DNA of 64,000 nt from Larix sibirica (GCA_004151065.3 NWUY0303637657.1:2620-66619); one strand, 5' to 3'. Counted from the first letter of the stretch, positions 46,501 to 57,288 are shown. Notes: generated by a model from the letters alone, not told the origin. Made by a program: numbers and translations.

Positions 46501-48506
46501 AACATTTGAATAAATAAGTCTCCGCCGGGCCTCACCCCCAACTAAGATGGAATTGGAAAGGTTGCAAGGGAGAGAGCAAATTAAGGAAATTGCATTCTGA
46601 CTTATCCAATACTATAAAGTGGTGTACACTTTGGGTGGGTGCTATAGCAGGCTCTACAATTTCTTTTAGTTCAAAGGGAATCTACTACCTATAACAGACC
46701 GACGAACCAGGTGTACCTCCGGGGGATAAAAGAGGGGAGTGAGATAAATAGGCGTTCACATCCCGCATGAATGAATCCGTGCGTAGTAGATCCATTGGCA
46801 ACGGGAGATCCTTCAACACTTGCGCATTAGTCCTGGGCATTATAGCCTTCCCTCTCGTAACTTACCAGTACGGAACAGAATCGTTCCTTCCTCCTCCTTT
46901 TTTACTAAAAGGAAAGGGGCTTAACACAGGAAGCCTCATAGATTAAGAATAAGAAAAAGACCCTGAAGCACCAGGTAATCCTGGGGAAAGTATCATCTGA
47001 AAGGGGGTGTTGCCAAGCCCAGGTTTTAGCTAGTATCATTTCCCAAAGTTGCGAGAAAAAGAAAAGTAACTGGCTTATCTAGGTAGCTTGATTGGTGGGT
47101 GGGAACGCCGCTTATATAGGGAAAAAGCAAAAGCTGTCGAAATATCGGGGAAAGTGTTCTTATCCTTAATAAACACAGAATTTAGAGGTAAGGAAGAGTA
47201 ATAAAGTGGGTTTCATGCCATTCTATGCCGGGTCTATAGTGGTACCTCCCTAAGATAAAATCATCAAGTGGTGCTAACAGGTCTAGGTAGTACATTGGGT
47301 AACTATCATCAGGTGGGTAGCAGACATGAAATGAAAAGCAGGTAGGTCTCTTAGCACCTAGCAGTGGGTTCTTCTAATGGAGGATGAAGAGTAGAGGCTT
47401 GGCCAACCCAATAAGTTAATATGTTATACCTCTAATAAATAAAGATTGTGCTGTATCCCCGCCCCGATTCCTTTCTTACTGGCTTCAGCCAAGGGTTGGT
47501 TGGTAAGGGATAAAGAAAACTCCCTCCCTACATCAAAACTGTAAGGTATCCAGTAGCCCACCCAGGGTGTAAGTCTAAACCTTTAATATCCGTGCGCTGT
47601 TATAAAGTTAATACAAATGTTATAAAAGTGCCTATCCCCTCCCTTCAAGCAAGATGATCTAAAAGCTCTGCCGCTTGGTCCGTAAATTCCGAAAAGCTTC
47701 TTAAATGCAATTCAAAATAGATCAAATATACCCAGAATAATAATTCAGTAAGTGTTCTGGAAGCTGTATCGCTCGCGAATCTAAGGCGTCTAGGGGGTAC
47801 TACGTGATGGTTATATGTGAGTGGGGTAGTATTACAGGCGATGGGGTAGTTTTCTCCTGTCCTGAGAAGAAAAACTTATAGCTGTTCCCACTAAGCGATT
47901 AATTCAAGAAGTGTTATAAGGCAGGTCTAGTGATTCAGGCGGGTAACTAACTAGAAGGTGTAGGCATTAAAAGATGGGTCTATTCCTTCCTAAAATGCAG
48001 TGTATTCTAAGGGATGAATCATATAGGCAAGACTTCCTCCTCAGCGGGAACACTAGGTATGGTACCCAGAGCATCCATCTGAAAGCAAGTTGAAGCTTGT
48101 GCTGCTGTATGCCCACCCATCCTATCCCATTCTGTAGAAGTCGGATAGCAGTATCCCCGCTAAGCAATTCCTTAAGCGAGGGTGTGTTATAGGGTGAACA
48201 GGTCTAGGTCTTAAGGTGGATAGGTTTATATGGTAAGGCAAGGGTAAAAAGGGTGAAATGACTAGCATGATGCCTCGCCTCAACTACGAAGCGTCATTCC
48301 TAGCCGAAGCATTCAAAGTAAGATAAGTAGTCTGAGGTGGTTCTGATCTTGTCCCGTCCTGAAACCATAATATAAGAAAAGGGTAGTTAATAGCGGTCCC
48401 TCCTAATATTAAGAAAGGCAAGTGTGAGCATCATATCCTAGCGATGCAGTATGAAGCCCATCCAACATAAGGTTCTCTGATTACCAATCATCCATCCAGC
48501 CACCAT
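46501..48506. other. AGGTCTAGG/AAGCAATTC repeat mosaic
   Basis: Phrases such as 'CGCTAAGCAATTCCTTAAGC' (48,157), 'CACTAAGCGATTAATTCAAG' (47,889), 'AGGTCTAGGTCTTAAGGTGG' (48,201) and 'AGGTCTAGGTAGTACATTGG' (47,280) show several shuffled copies of one family. Also related to 52,120-52,170 and 52,570-52,620. Confidence 0.6.
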
Positions 48507-48620
48507 GTCTCTAAAGTTAAGGCTGTTTAGATTCAATCTATCCGGGACAAGTTCCACACGATATCTCTCAGCTGCTAAAAGGAAACCTTATCTCTCGGCT
48601 AATGGACCCATCCAGAATTG
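48507..48620. repeat. Direct repeat, copy A
   Basis: The first 37 bases, starting 'GTCTCTAAAGTTAAGGCTGT', are identical in 48,763-48,880. The rest, with 'AGTTCCACAC' and 'GCTAATGGACC', is diverged but colinear. Confidence 0.93.
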
Positions 48621-48762
48621 CTAATGTAAAGGCATAGGTACAACAAGTCCTCGATAATAAATCCACCATCCCATCAAGCCATGTGATCCAACCATTGGCA
48701 GGGGGAGCAAGGTAAGCTACAAAAGTTTATACCCTCCCTCGTTGAATCGATAATCCAGCGGT

Positions 48763-48880
48763 GTCTCTAAAGTTAAGGCTGTTTAGATTCAATCTATCTG
48801 GCCGGGGCAGTTCCACACAATATATATCCTCTCTGCTAAAGGTAACCTGCCCCTCTGAGCTAATGGACCATCCAGCAATT
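48763..48880. repeat. Direct repeat, copy B
   Basis: Second copy of the 48,507-48,620 unit, 256 bp downstream, ending in 'CATCCAGCAATTCT'. Confidence 0.93.
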
Positions 48881-49574
48881 CTCGATCATGGGAAGCATTG
48901 ATGGTTCGATCAACAAAAACTTGACGTTTAATGGCATGCATTGGTAGTAAGGGGCTCTGGTCTGTGAATGAATGATGTATCCTGGCAATAGTTCATTGAG
49001 AGAAAGGTACGAAGTGTTTCTCCTGTGGGGGGTTGTAAGCTTCCACACTCTGTTGGGGTATCCACTCTGTCTGCCCCGAAGAGCAAGTTGGGTCTTGTGG
49101 GGTGGGTCTGTTGATTCTAAAAAAGCTTCTGAAACGCGGTGTTGTCTCGCTCCGCACCTCGGTTCTTAGGCTTATGGATCAACCGGGTTCTCGAAATCAC
49201 ATTTATAAGAAGCCAAATTGCCAATTTAATACAAGTGCGGGTGAGGGACGAAATCAAAGTCATCTCCCTCAAAGCAAGTCCGGTCATTTGGTTCCTTCCG
49301 GTCAATTCCGAAAACGTGTTCTGAGTTGAAAACTATAATTTGTATGAAGTGAAATTTATTTATTTAAGAATTCCCTCCGCCTTGGGCTTCGCGCCTTCAT
49401 CCGGTAAGTCGAGGGTCGTAGAGAGCTTGCTCGGTAGGGCTGGTTTCCTTTTCCTTTTTGTTTCTCAAGAATCCCAGTAAGGAGCCTTTCCATGCACGCA
49501 CGTATCCACTCACATCTCTAAAATAGGGAGGGGTTGGGTAAAGGGTTGAAATGCAGCTTTATTTCCCGCATCGG
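48881..49574. other. Higher-complexity segment, gene not recognised
   Basis: Between 49,090 and 49,330 all three registers on + are open for 60-75 codons, and one on -. The 49,139-49,324 register reads smoothly ('APRFLGLWINRVLEITFIRS') but I could not assign it. It may be a decayed organelle gene piece. Confidence 0.25.
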
Positions 49575-49740
49575 TAATGACGTATATAAAAGCATAATCA
49601 GTTTCAACTGGATTCCCATCAGCATCATCCCCAGCTTCTTCCTCAGTTCCCAGATAAGTTCCATCAGCAGTTAGAGCTGCACTATGACCAGCAATCCCAG
49701 CATTCGAACTAGCCTAATTCCCATAAGCAAAAGGAAGCAT
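49575..49740 (-). other. Second copy of the Ala/Gly/Ser/Thr/Asn-type repeat frame
   Basis: The minus strand from 49,740 reads 'FAYGN', a stop, 'ASSNAGIAGHSAALTADGTY' and then an acidic 'GTEEEAGDDADGNPVETD' stretch to about 49,575. Shared phrases with 38,738-39,336 are 'AYGN', 'GIAG', and 'A(L)TADGT/SADGT'. The arrangement of codons, mostly ending in T or A, is the same. It sits immediately beside the large hairpin at 49,782-49,887. Confidence 0.5.
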
Positions 49741-49781
49741 ATAGACGATCTCAGCTTCAGTGCCGTACGATATAAGTATCA

Positions 49782-49887
49782 GTACCGTACGACATATAGT
49801 GAATGACTGGTAACTGATGCTGAAGGCGTATACTGTCTGATCTGTCTTCTCTCTATCTACTACCAGTCACTATATGTCGTACGGTAC
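49782..49887. repeat. Large inverted repeat / hairpin
   Basis: The left arm (49,782-49,812) begins 'GTACCGTACGACATATAGTG' and ends 'ACTGGTA'. The right arm (49,861-49,887) is its exact reverse complement over 27 bases, except for four extra bases (about AATG) in the left arm. The loop is 48 bases. A partial direct copy, 'GCCGTACGATATAAGTATC', precedes the left arm at 49,762. The stem would be strong in RNA or single-stranded DNA: a possible transcript-end stabiliser, recombination site or remnant of a foldback element. Confidence 0.9.
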
Positions 49888-49941
49888 TTCTACTGGATAG
49901 TTGGGTTGCAGCATTAGCAGAAGATTCATTTATCTATCCAT

Positions 49942-50214
49942 ATGGGAATTTGGGTAGTTAGAAGGGCGGGGCGGCCGTGTCAACTTGATTGGGGGGAACT
50001 AGTTAATGGGGCCTTTTTGATTGGAGCCCCTTTACTTTTTTATTCTGACGCCCAGGCCCAAGGCGCGAGGAACATTACTAATGGATTTCTTTCTCTATAC
50101 CAAATACGAAGTGCTTCCCCTGGTGGATCAATATCCCTCGAACCCCTCAACCCACGGGTTTCATATCATAAAAACCCGCGTATCAGAACAGAGGCTTTTC
50201 GCTTCGACCCTTGA
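49942..50214 (+). CDS. Unrecognised 90-codon open frame
   Basis: Begins 'MGIWVVRRAGRP' just after the large hairpin and contains 'LVNGAFLIGAPLLFYSDAQA'. An overlapping register is also open (50,021-50,248). The nucleotide phrase 'CCAGGCCCAAGGCG' at 50,052 recurs as 'CCTAGGCCCAAGCCG' at 50,231, so local duplication is present. No homology recognised. Confidence 0.15.
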   Translation: MGIWVVRRAGRPCQLDWGELVNGAFLIGAPLLFYSDAQAQGARNITNGFLSLYQIRSASPGGSISLEPLNPRVSYHKNPRIRTEAFRFDP

Positions 50215-50249
50215 CTTGAGGATTCAGGCGCCTAGGCCCAAGCCGTAGG

Positions 50250-51984
50250 GACAATGAAGAAATAATCTATTGACCTAAAGACAAATTCCGAGTTTGAGCG
50301 GGCACCCCAATGAATCATACCTTTAATAACCCCCAGCCGGGCACCCACTTCGTTACTTTAGCAAATACGCCTTTAGCGAAGGCTTTTCTATTTACCAGAA
50401 CCACGACAAAAGAAGACCCAACTTACTCTTCAGGTAATGTACTTTAACGAATAGGCTCCGCTCCTCACCTGCTTAAGCTTATAACTTATGCCCCCGCACC
50501 TTAGAGGAAGGGGAATCACCTTAAATGCGAGAGCTTCAGTTATTTTGCTAAATAGAAATGAAATTTTTAGACCCCAGTGCGCCTCTAACACTGGAGAAAC
50601 AAGGACCCGGAAGGGACTCATCTGAGGTACGAGGGTGATCGGCCTTTGCTTTAATCAAAAACGCATAGAATTAGAAGGTTTTTGGCATCAACCGGAACCA
50701 CATAAAGATAGCATATTCATCAAATCATTGGGTTATCTTATATGTGACCAACTCCCATCTCTGGATAACCTTTCTTATTTCTAGGAGTTTACCCTTCCCA
50801 ACTTTTTGCCTGCCCCCAAACCAGACCAGATAGGTGCCACGAGACGTAATACCCTTGTTTCATACTGCCAGCCAGCCCTAGATCCTTTCTATTTTAAGTA
50901 AGGGCTTCTTCACATAGATAGAAGATCGAGCTGCATGGGCTTCAATACCACAACATAGCAGCATTCAGTTACATAACACTGACTTCATTATTCTCCTACC
51001 TACTATTGACTATTCTTCCGGCCGAGCGCCTATACTATTCAGGAGTTAGAACCAACTGGTAGGGAATCCGCTATTTGGCTCAAGAAAACAGAGAGTTTTC
51101 AACCTCGATGGAACAATATGTCTCCCAACCCTGATAGGTGCCCCGATACATAGGACCCATGTGCTACAAGGAATCACTAGTTGAACTCTAAAAAGCATCA
51201 GCAGAGCAGGATGGGATCAGACTACCTCTTACCCTTACCTTGAAACCTGAATCCTAGGAAATGAAGTGGAAGCGCGCGAAAATAGCCTAGCCTTTATTAT
51301 AATCAGTTTTTACCTCATCTGCCCAAGCCTAGAAGTTACCTGCCGAACCCAACAACACTCAGTGACTCTGCTAAACTCCACTCCCTCGTAGTTCACTAAA
51401 ATGCATAACCTTATAGTACCTTACTGAACCCCAAAAATCCCTTGCCCAACCCCGACCAGCCAGTTTGATATGGATGGAAATCCTTTCTACGAGCCTTCTT
51501 ATGCATAGTCTTTTAGTAACTCGTGCTTTCTTTGGTCGGGCATTCATCCACTGGGTCTCGAACTTTTAGTTTGCTTTAGCCAAATAGCTGATTGAATGCA
51601 TGTAAGGTTCTTCCCATCCATCCAGCCGTGCCCTCGCTTCAAGCAAGATATCAAAGCCACACTTCGTCCCTAGAGACGGTAAATTGAAGGCGGAGTGGTG
51701 GCCGCCAGGGAAAGACCCAGATATAAGGCCAGGTTTTCGCTAGTGAATTTACCAGTAGCTCACTAAGCAAGCAAGCCGTCTTTCAAAGAGAATCTGGCTG
51801 AATGCGTATGATGCGTATAATTAGGCAGTAAGTAAGTTAAACCAATAAAAGACCATGGCATGGGGATACAGGGTTCATAGTAAGAGTGCCTGCCACTTTG
51901 TCTCTCAATATTTTCATCAAGTGTTATTGAAGCCCGTACAAGAAGCTCTATCCGAATGCCCGTGTGCATTAATTTTATTTTCTG
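50250..51984. other. No gene recognised
   Basis: Short unrecognised frames. Carries the inverted CGTACCTC copy at 50,602 and 'CTATTCTTCCGGCCGAGC' at about 51,010. Confidence 0.5.
50602..50637 (-). repeat. CGTACCTC dispersed motif, copy 4
   Basis: On the minus strand: 'CCCTCGTACCTCAG' then 'AGTCCCTTCCGGGTC', colinear with the first module at 33,337-33,366. Confidence 0.85.
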
Positions 51985-52075
51985 TGAACGCCTGTGACTG
52001 CTGTATCGAAAGCTAAGGCGTGTGATAAGAAGGCGGCAGCAGTGTATCAAGTGCTGTTGGGCAGTAAGAAATAAA
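51985..52075. repeat. GCCTGTGAATGCTGTATC repeat, copy B
   Basis: 'GAACGCCTGTGACTGCTGTA', 'AAGGCGTGTGATAAGAAGG' and 'AGCAGTGTATC'; about 80 percent alike to copy A by eye, with small indels. Confidence 0.85.
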
Positions 52076-52429
52076 AAGGGTAAGGTTTATCCGGTACTTA
52101 TAAGAGAAGGTAAGAAGGTATAAGCAGTGCTTCCTAAGCAATTAATTAGGTGGTATAGGTAGAAAGGTCTAGGGTAAGGCACGAAGTGATCCGGTCCTTA
52201 TAATATAAGGTATAGTGCAGTAGCAACTAAGCCTTCACGAAGTTCGTAGTATAGGGAGACCAGGTCTAGTTCTGAAGGTGGTAAAAGAGAAAGGGGGTAG
52301 GTATATTTCTTCCTAGCAATGCAGTCTGAACGCCCCGCCCGTTCAAGAGCTCCATGTGAAAGCCCCCCTTCCTTTGCATTCAATGCTGTAAGTCTAAGTA
52401 AGGCAGGCAGTAGTATCTATCTATAAGTG

Positions 52430-52640
52430 GGTAGAACAGATGGTTGTTGGTAGCACGAACATGAGCAAGTGGGCATCCATATCTTGGCAATGCTGGCTGT
52501 CTTAATGAATCAATCATATTGGTTGGGGTTAAGCCCGGCCCAAAAAGATCAATAGTGCAACCCCCCCTAAGCATTCATTCAGGAAGTGGTATAGGTCTAA
52601 AGGTCTAGGTCTTAAGATGGGTGGATTAGTAGGTGTTCAA
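52430..52640. repeat. Dispersed repeat copy with AAGCCCGGCCC core
   Basis: 'GGCAATGCTGGCTGTCTTAA' then 'GGTTGGGGTTAAGCCCGGCC' and 'AAGATCAATAGTGC', followed by 'AGGTCTAAAGGTCTAGGTCT' and 'TAAGATGGGTGG'. The last blocks link it to the 'AGGTCTAGGTCTTAAGGTGG' stretches near 41,150, 47,285 and 48,205, so one composite family is spread over the window. Confidence 0.8.
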
Positions 52641-53459
52641 CCATAAAGTTCAGGCAAGTAATAAGCCTAACTTCGTTCCTCAAGAAGGTGTGATTGAAGC
52701 CTGCCCGTATGCCTATCCTATCCGTCCAACAGCTCTATCTATGTGAAGTAAGCCCTTCCTTCTCCTTCTATCCTATCTGATCAATCCAACGCTTGCTGGT
52801 AGTACCCAGCATAAATCTTAAAGCAAGTAGCAGGTCTGTAAATGCTGTCTGGCTGGCTGGAATAGGTGGAACAGCTTTACGATAAGTAATCGTCGGTGCA
52901 AGGCTGTTTGGGACGTGTCTGTAAGTTGTAAGGTCAGGTAGTTGGTAATCATCGCAGCATGCTCAAGCAAGTGTGATTCCAGAAATTAAGTAGATAAATA
53001 AAAAGGGTTAAACTTGACTTGGCTTGACTTGACTGGGTTTGATCTGATTTGATGGACCATCCCTTAGTGGACGTGACCTGATGCTGACCTTATCCGAAAA
53101 GGAATATGGATGAACGCTCCTAACCAACCTGGGGATCCTTCCACCTACGATAGGTAAGCTCGATGAAGGCTTATAACCTACCTGGGGCAATTGATCTGGC
53201 CATTGATTTCCGGCCTTGCGAATGATTTCGTACCTTGCTTATCTTTATCTGTCTGTGACCGTTGCTCGTTCCTGCCTGATGGAGGCGTGTTGCGGGCCGC
53301 CATTGCTTATTGGTAGCGGTAGGAGGGAGCGGGTGGGGTGATCCTTGTATTGAAGACCAACCACTTGGCATTTCATTTAATTCGATGGGGACGTAGCGAA
53401 GCGCTTACTGTAATATTATATGTACGGAAAGAAATACTACTATATATAGCCCGTTACTC
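52641..53459. other. No gene recognised
   Basis: Imperfect 'CTTGACTTGGCTTGACTTGA' run at 53,011-53,030 followed by 'TTTGATCTGATTTGATGG'. Confidence 0.5.
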
Positions 53460-53864
53460 ATGCTCCTACCTCTAGCTCGGCACTCCAGGCTCTCAGTACC
53501 AATTATCTATGGGCATTCCCGACTGATCATGGTTCGTATCGGTGAGTATCAGTTTAAGGATCACATGTTCCTTTTGGCTGTCCCTGGTGTTCGTATCTGC
53601 TGTTGTTACGCCTGTGGTTACGGTAACGATGGGATGTGTGTAACGCTAGGTCGTAGCGGGTAGTAGTGTGTTATGGGGAGTATCAGTGGGAGCCTACTGA
53701 AGACTTATTGTCCGATGCACTGTTTGGTTATGAAGGTTGATTGGGTGCACTGTCCCATGGGTCAGGTTGATTGCTGGTATGCGAGTCATTATGTGCGATC
53801 CGCTGCTATTGTAGGTATAGCCCAAGGGTTAGCTTTTTTTGAGCTGAACATAGCATATAGTTAA
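53460..53864 (+). other. G/T-rich island, one 135-codon frame broken by two adjacent stops
   Basis: The frames 53,460-53,663 and 53,673-53,864 are in the same register, separated only by TAG TAG at 53,661-53,666. The product would be rich in Cys, Gly, Val, Tyr and Met ('RICCCYACGYGNDGMCV', 'YCPMHCLVMKVDWVHCPMG'). It resembles the 30,219-30,541 island in strand bias and amino acid use. No family recognised. Either a decayed Cys-rich protein or a strand-biased low-complexity tract. Confidence 0.35.
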
Positions 53865-53873
53865 CCCCATTGT

Positions 53874-55040
53874 CTATAGGACAATTCTTGGCGTAGCTGT
53901 CTGTATCTGAAAACTGAGTAATTCTTTTCTTTCCTTATAATAGACATAATCATGCCCAAGGATCATATTGAAATATAACGGGCCCTCCATAACTATAACA
54001 TCAATATAGAAAATCTTCCCACCTAATGAAATAGGAAACTGAGGAAGAATCCCCAAAGGTTCACTAGATCTTCTATCAAAAGTTAGCAGCTGACTGGTGG
54101 CTGACACAAAGTTGGTAGAACCTATAGCTTTCCAAGCAGTGGAAGATCAAATACTAGCAGAGGCTCCTTAATCTACTATACATAAGAACATGTTATATTA
54201 TTTAAGTTAAGTACTTCTTTAACCATTATTTGGAACAGTGTAGAAGATGGGAGGTGAGGCCTAGCTATACTATTCCAATAAGAGGAATAAATACTAGGGC
54301 TTGGGGGAGGGAGTGTACTCGAAGTGACTGGTATGCCCCCTTGTCTAGAAGATTCTGGAATAGTAGTAAAGAAAATGCATTCATCAACTGCATAACCCTT
54401 AATGGGAAGAGTGGGATCAACCAAAGGTTGTTCAGTAAAGGGCTACTGGGAAATAACTGGTAAGTGCTGCTGGGCAACGACACTATCTTTAAACCTTCAT
54501 GCAACCTCCTTTATATTAGGGCAATGACGAGTGAGGTGTTCACCCATACATAACTTACAAGGAAATTTGACTTTCATTTTATCTATCTTGCCCCAACCAT
54601 ATTTTCATTGGTTGATAACTTACTCCCATCTTGAATTGTAGCTACTTGTAGCTTGCCCTCAGCTTTACCCGTAGTGGCTATTATTTGCTTGTCTCCATCA
54701 TGACTTGCAATGGATGGTGACGTGTCCCCTAGGCTTCACTTCTTTTTATTCTTCTGACCCCTTCTAGATTTCTGGTTACTAGGAGTTACATGTTCACTAG
54801 ATGAGGTAGGAAAAGTAGAAACCTGGGTAGTTTTGACATGGGAAAAAATCCCGTCGTCAACTAGGGGAGATGCCCGATCGAAAGTCCCAATTAGACTCTC
54901 TCTCCTTTGGTATGGTAAATTCCATCGGTATGTTGGCCTGGTTTCCACTCTAAGATGTTTATTACCTACTCTTAAGAGCAGGGTTCCTAAAAAGTTAGAA
55001 GTCCTAAAATCAGTCCTAAGCTAAAAAAGAAATAGAAAAT
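53874..55040 (-). pseudogene. Ty3/gypsy gag C-terminus (zinc knuckle) and aspartic protease remnant
   Basis: On the minus strand, a basic linker near 54,736-54,948 ('SRRGQKNKKK') is followed by a zinc-knuckle-like motif at about 54,559-54,520: 'FPCKLCMGEHLTRHCP', with spacing C-x2-C-x3-H-x4-C. A Pro/Ser-rich spacer (54,424-54,176) leads to the protease, where 'LCIVD', a stop, 'GASASI' stands for the catalytic D-S/T-G-A motif; the residue after the catalytic Asp is now TAA (about 54,156-54,176). The flap and C-terminal part are clear: 'PISLGGKIFYIDVIVMEGP' and 'FNMILGHDYVY'. It ends at about 53,874. At least three stops. It lies tail-outward from a second element on the + strand beginning about 55,060. 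Confidence 0.75.
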
Positions 55041-55059
55041 ATAAGCTACTATAATCTAA

Positions 55060-55990
55060 CCTATCTTGGCCAGAAGCAGATCTAAACCGAAAGCAGACAT
55101 GGAACTGATCTCCATCGTGCCAGGAAACGACTCACAAAAGCATACATTTATCAATATCAAGGACACATATAGATTCATAAATGGCATGAATACACATCTA
55201 ATCCTCTATGTATATCAGTGCTTCCAGTGGTGTGTGAACCATTGTGTCAAGCAGATTATGAAAAATATGCTGCTATAACAAGAGAACAATCAAACTCATT
55301 ATGCAATCAAGGAAAGCAATCCACCAACACTCCTTTTCACAACTTGTCTCTCAATCACGATGTGCGACACGCGCTCGAAGACTCTGCGCACACCAGGGAG
55401 AATACATCATGACAAGAACCTCAATCTATCCATCCCAGTTCAGGAGTTTTTTCACCGTTGTCTCAAGATGCTAAAGGATCCATCCGTGACTGAAAAGATC
55501 ATAAGTATTTTTACCCAATGTCTAGACCCTACCAATTAACTTATTTAAGCACCACTACCAGAATGGGGAGTGCAACAGGTGCACATTAAAAAAAAACTAA
55601 TTGGGAACTCAAGTTCAGAGCAGAAATAGGAAACAATGAGATGGATTATGTCATTTTATATTTAGGGTATGATTTCAATATACTTACCAAGAAGTCATGG
55701 GAACAGATGGGAAATCCTAAGTTAGTATGGTCACCAATTCAACTGCGAATGGAAAATAATTACAAAATATACCCAATAGGAATACTAGAATAGGTTGATG
55801 TCAATTTGGATGGAGTTCGGAGCAAGCACTGCAGACTTTTAATTCATTAAGATAGTGGATGAGACTGATCCTTACCCAGCCCTGCTAGGCATCGATTGGG
55901 CCTTTGACAACAACTCTATTTTAGATCTGAAACATGGTAAAATTACATTTGAATCTGAGGCAATCAGATTAGTAGCTCCTTTGGATCCCA
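55060..55990 (+). pseudogene. Ty3/gypsy aspartic-protease-like domain, decayed
   Basis: The recognisable part begins about 55,640: 'ILYLGYDFNILTKKSWEQMG', then 'NPKLVWSPIQLRMENNYKIY', 'PIGILE', a stop, then, after a broken stretch and a frame change, 'VDETDPYPALLGIDWAFDNN', 'SILDLKHGKITFE' and 'LVAPLDP'. This is the retropepsin-like domain of a plant gypsy lineage. The first motif (normally like D-L-G-S-D-V) is mutated to 'YLGYDF', so the catalytic aspartate is gone. The upstream 55,060-55,600 stretch holds short frames in two registers, with stops, that may be the preceding linker. The domain leads straight into the gag block that follows. Confidence 0.75.
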
Positions 55991-57110
55991 GGTAAGGATA
56001 AAGATATACAGAGCCAGTCATGGATTATTTTAATAGTGAAGCAATCGGTGAACTCTACAATGTTACGGCTAGGAGGGAAGACTACGTTAATCCCACGGTG
56101 GATGGAGAACTCAGGTGGCGAAGTATTTTCTCCTACGACACAGATTCAGACGATGCACTGGACCGATGGTAGAATCGGTTACATGAAGTGTCTACCAGAA
56201 GATGCGCGCGTGTGACCAAATATGTGTGCTGGATAAGAACAGAGATCTGTCAGTTACCCCACTTTGATGCAACAGTAATGCTAGAAGAGTTTGTAGAGCA
56301 GATGGAGGATAGAGTGCCAGAACACCAGTGTTTGCAAGCATTGGATGTCGCACTTAAAGGAACCCCCGCGCACTGGTGGGTCACACATAAAGCAGAAGTT
56401 GGGACTTGGACTCAAGTCACCGAACTACTGCACAGCAGGTTCACAAGCTCCTCCGATTTACTTAAATACAGATATCAAGGCACAGAAGACCTAGAGGAGC
56501 ATTTCTCTCTCTGCGCGGAGGTATGAACAGCACAGCAGCTACCAACCCAAACATCGGGTGCATAGATTTGTGCACACCCTAAAAATGATTCCTAGGAGTT
56601 TATATGTTCAACAAGAGACCAGACGCTGTACCAACACATGGGATCGGGTGACAGCAGATTTTGTGGGCACATTCGTTTCCATCTCAGAAGGTTCTACAAA
56701 TTGCTCCAGCTGGGAAATGACTACTGTAATACAGCGCATTAGGGACATAACGTTTCATCCAACACAGCCAGTGCGCGTGCAGGAGGTATCCGTCTGCACA
56801 TACCACAGAGAGCAACACAAAGTGCAACAACCCACGCACTGTTGGAAAATTGACGAAGCGGCAGAGGAGGATGCGCGACCTTCATTTTTTGAGGAGAAAG
56901 GAGGATGCCACGCGATTGAGGGTGCAACAACCAGCCCCTCTGCGCCAGATTATACTAAACCCATTAAGACAAGAAAGCACAATATTTCCTCTGATACGAA
57001 CCCAAAAATGGCAATCATAGGAGACTACTGGGATGAGGATACGGTCAATCAGGTTGTGGATTTACTAAAAGAATACCAAAGCAGCAACACGTCTAGCTAT
57101 TTATTGTATG
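55990..57110 (+). pseudogene. Ty3/gypsy gag block and start of RT, decayed
   Basis: It continues in the same frame as the protease after two stops near 55,994-56,001 with 'RYTEPVMDYF', 'YNVTARREDYVNPTVDGELR' and, after another stop near 56,170, the 112-codon open piece 56,188-56,526. There 'LDVALKGTPAHWWVTHKAEV' and 'WTQVTELLHSRF' are gag core signatures. A frame change near 56,527 continues the gag as 'VHRFVHTLKMIPRSLYVQQE' and 'WDRVTADFVGTF' in the second long piece (to 57,148). Near 56,998-57,090 'MAIIGDYWDEDTVNQVVDLL' then 'KEYQ' is the linker that normally precedes gypsy RT. Similarity stops there, before any RT motif. The gag block thus sits between protease and RT, which is notable but, from memory, is seen in some plant hypothetical proteins. 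Confidence 0.8.
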
Positions 57111-57288
57111 GCTCGTGGTTCAGGCCCTTCCCTTTCCTTTATTCCTAGAAGACTAAAGCCCCTCCCTACTGGCTCTATCCCGTTGTTCCCTCCCCGAGGT
57201 TTAGTTATTGGCTTCCGGGGAAGGTTGTAACACTGTCTGTTGCATCCTCTGCGATCATCCTATGGGTGCGATTTTCACCCTAAAATTG

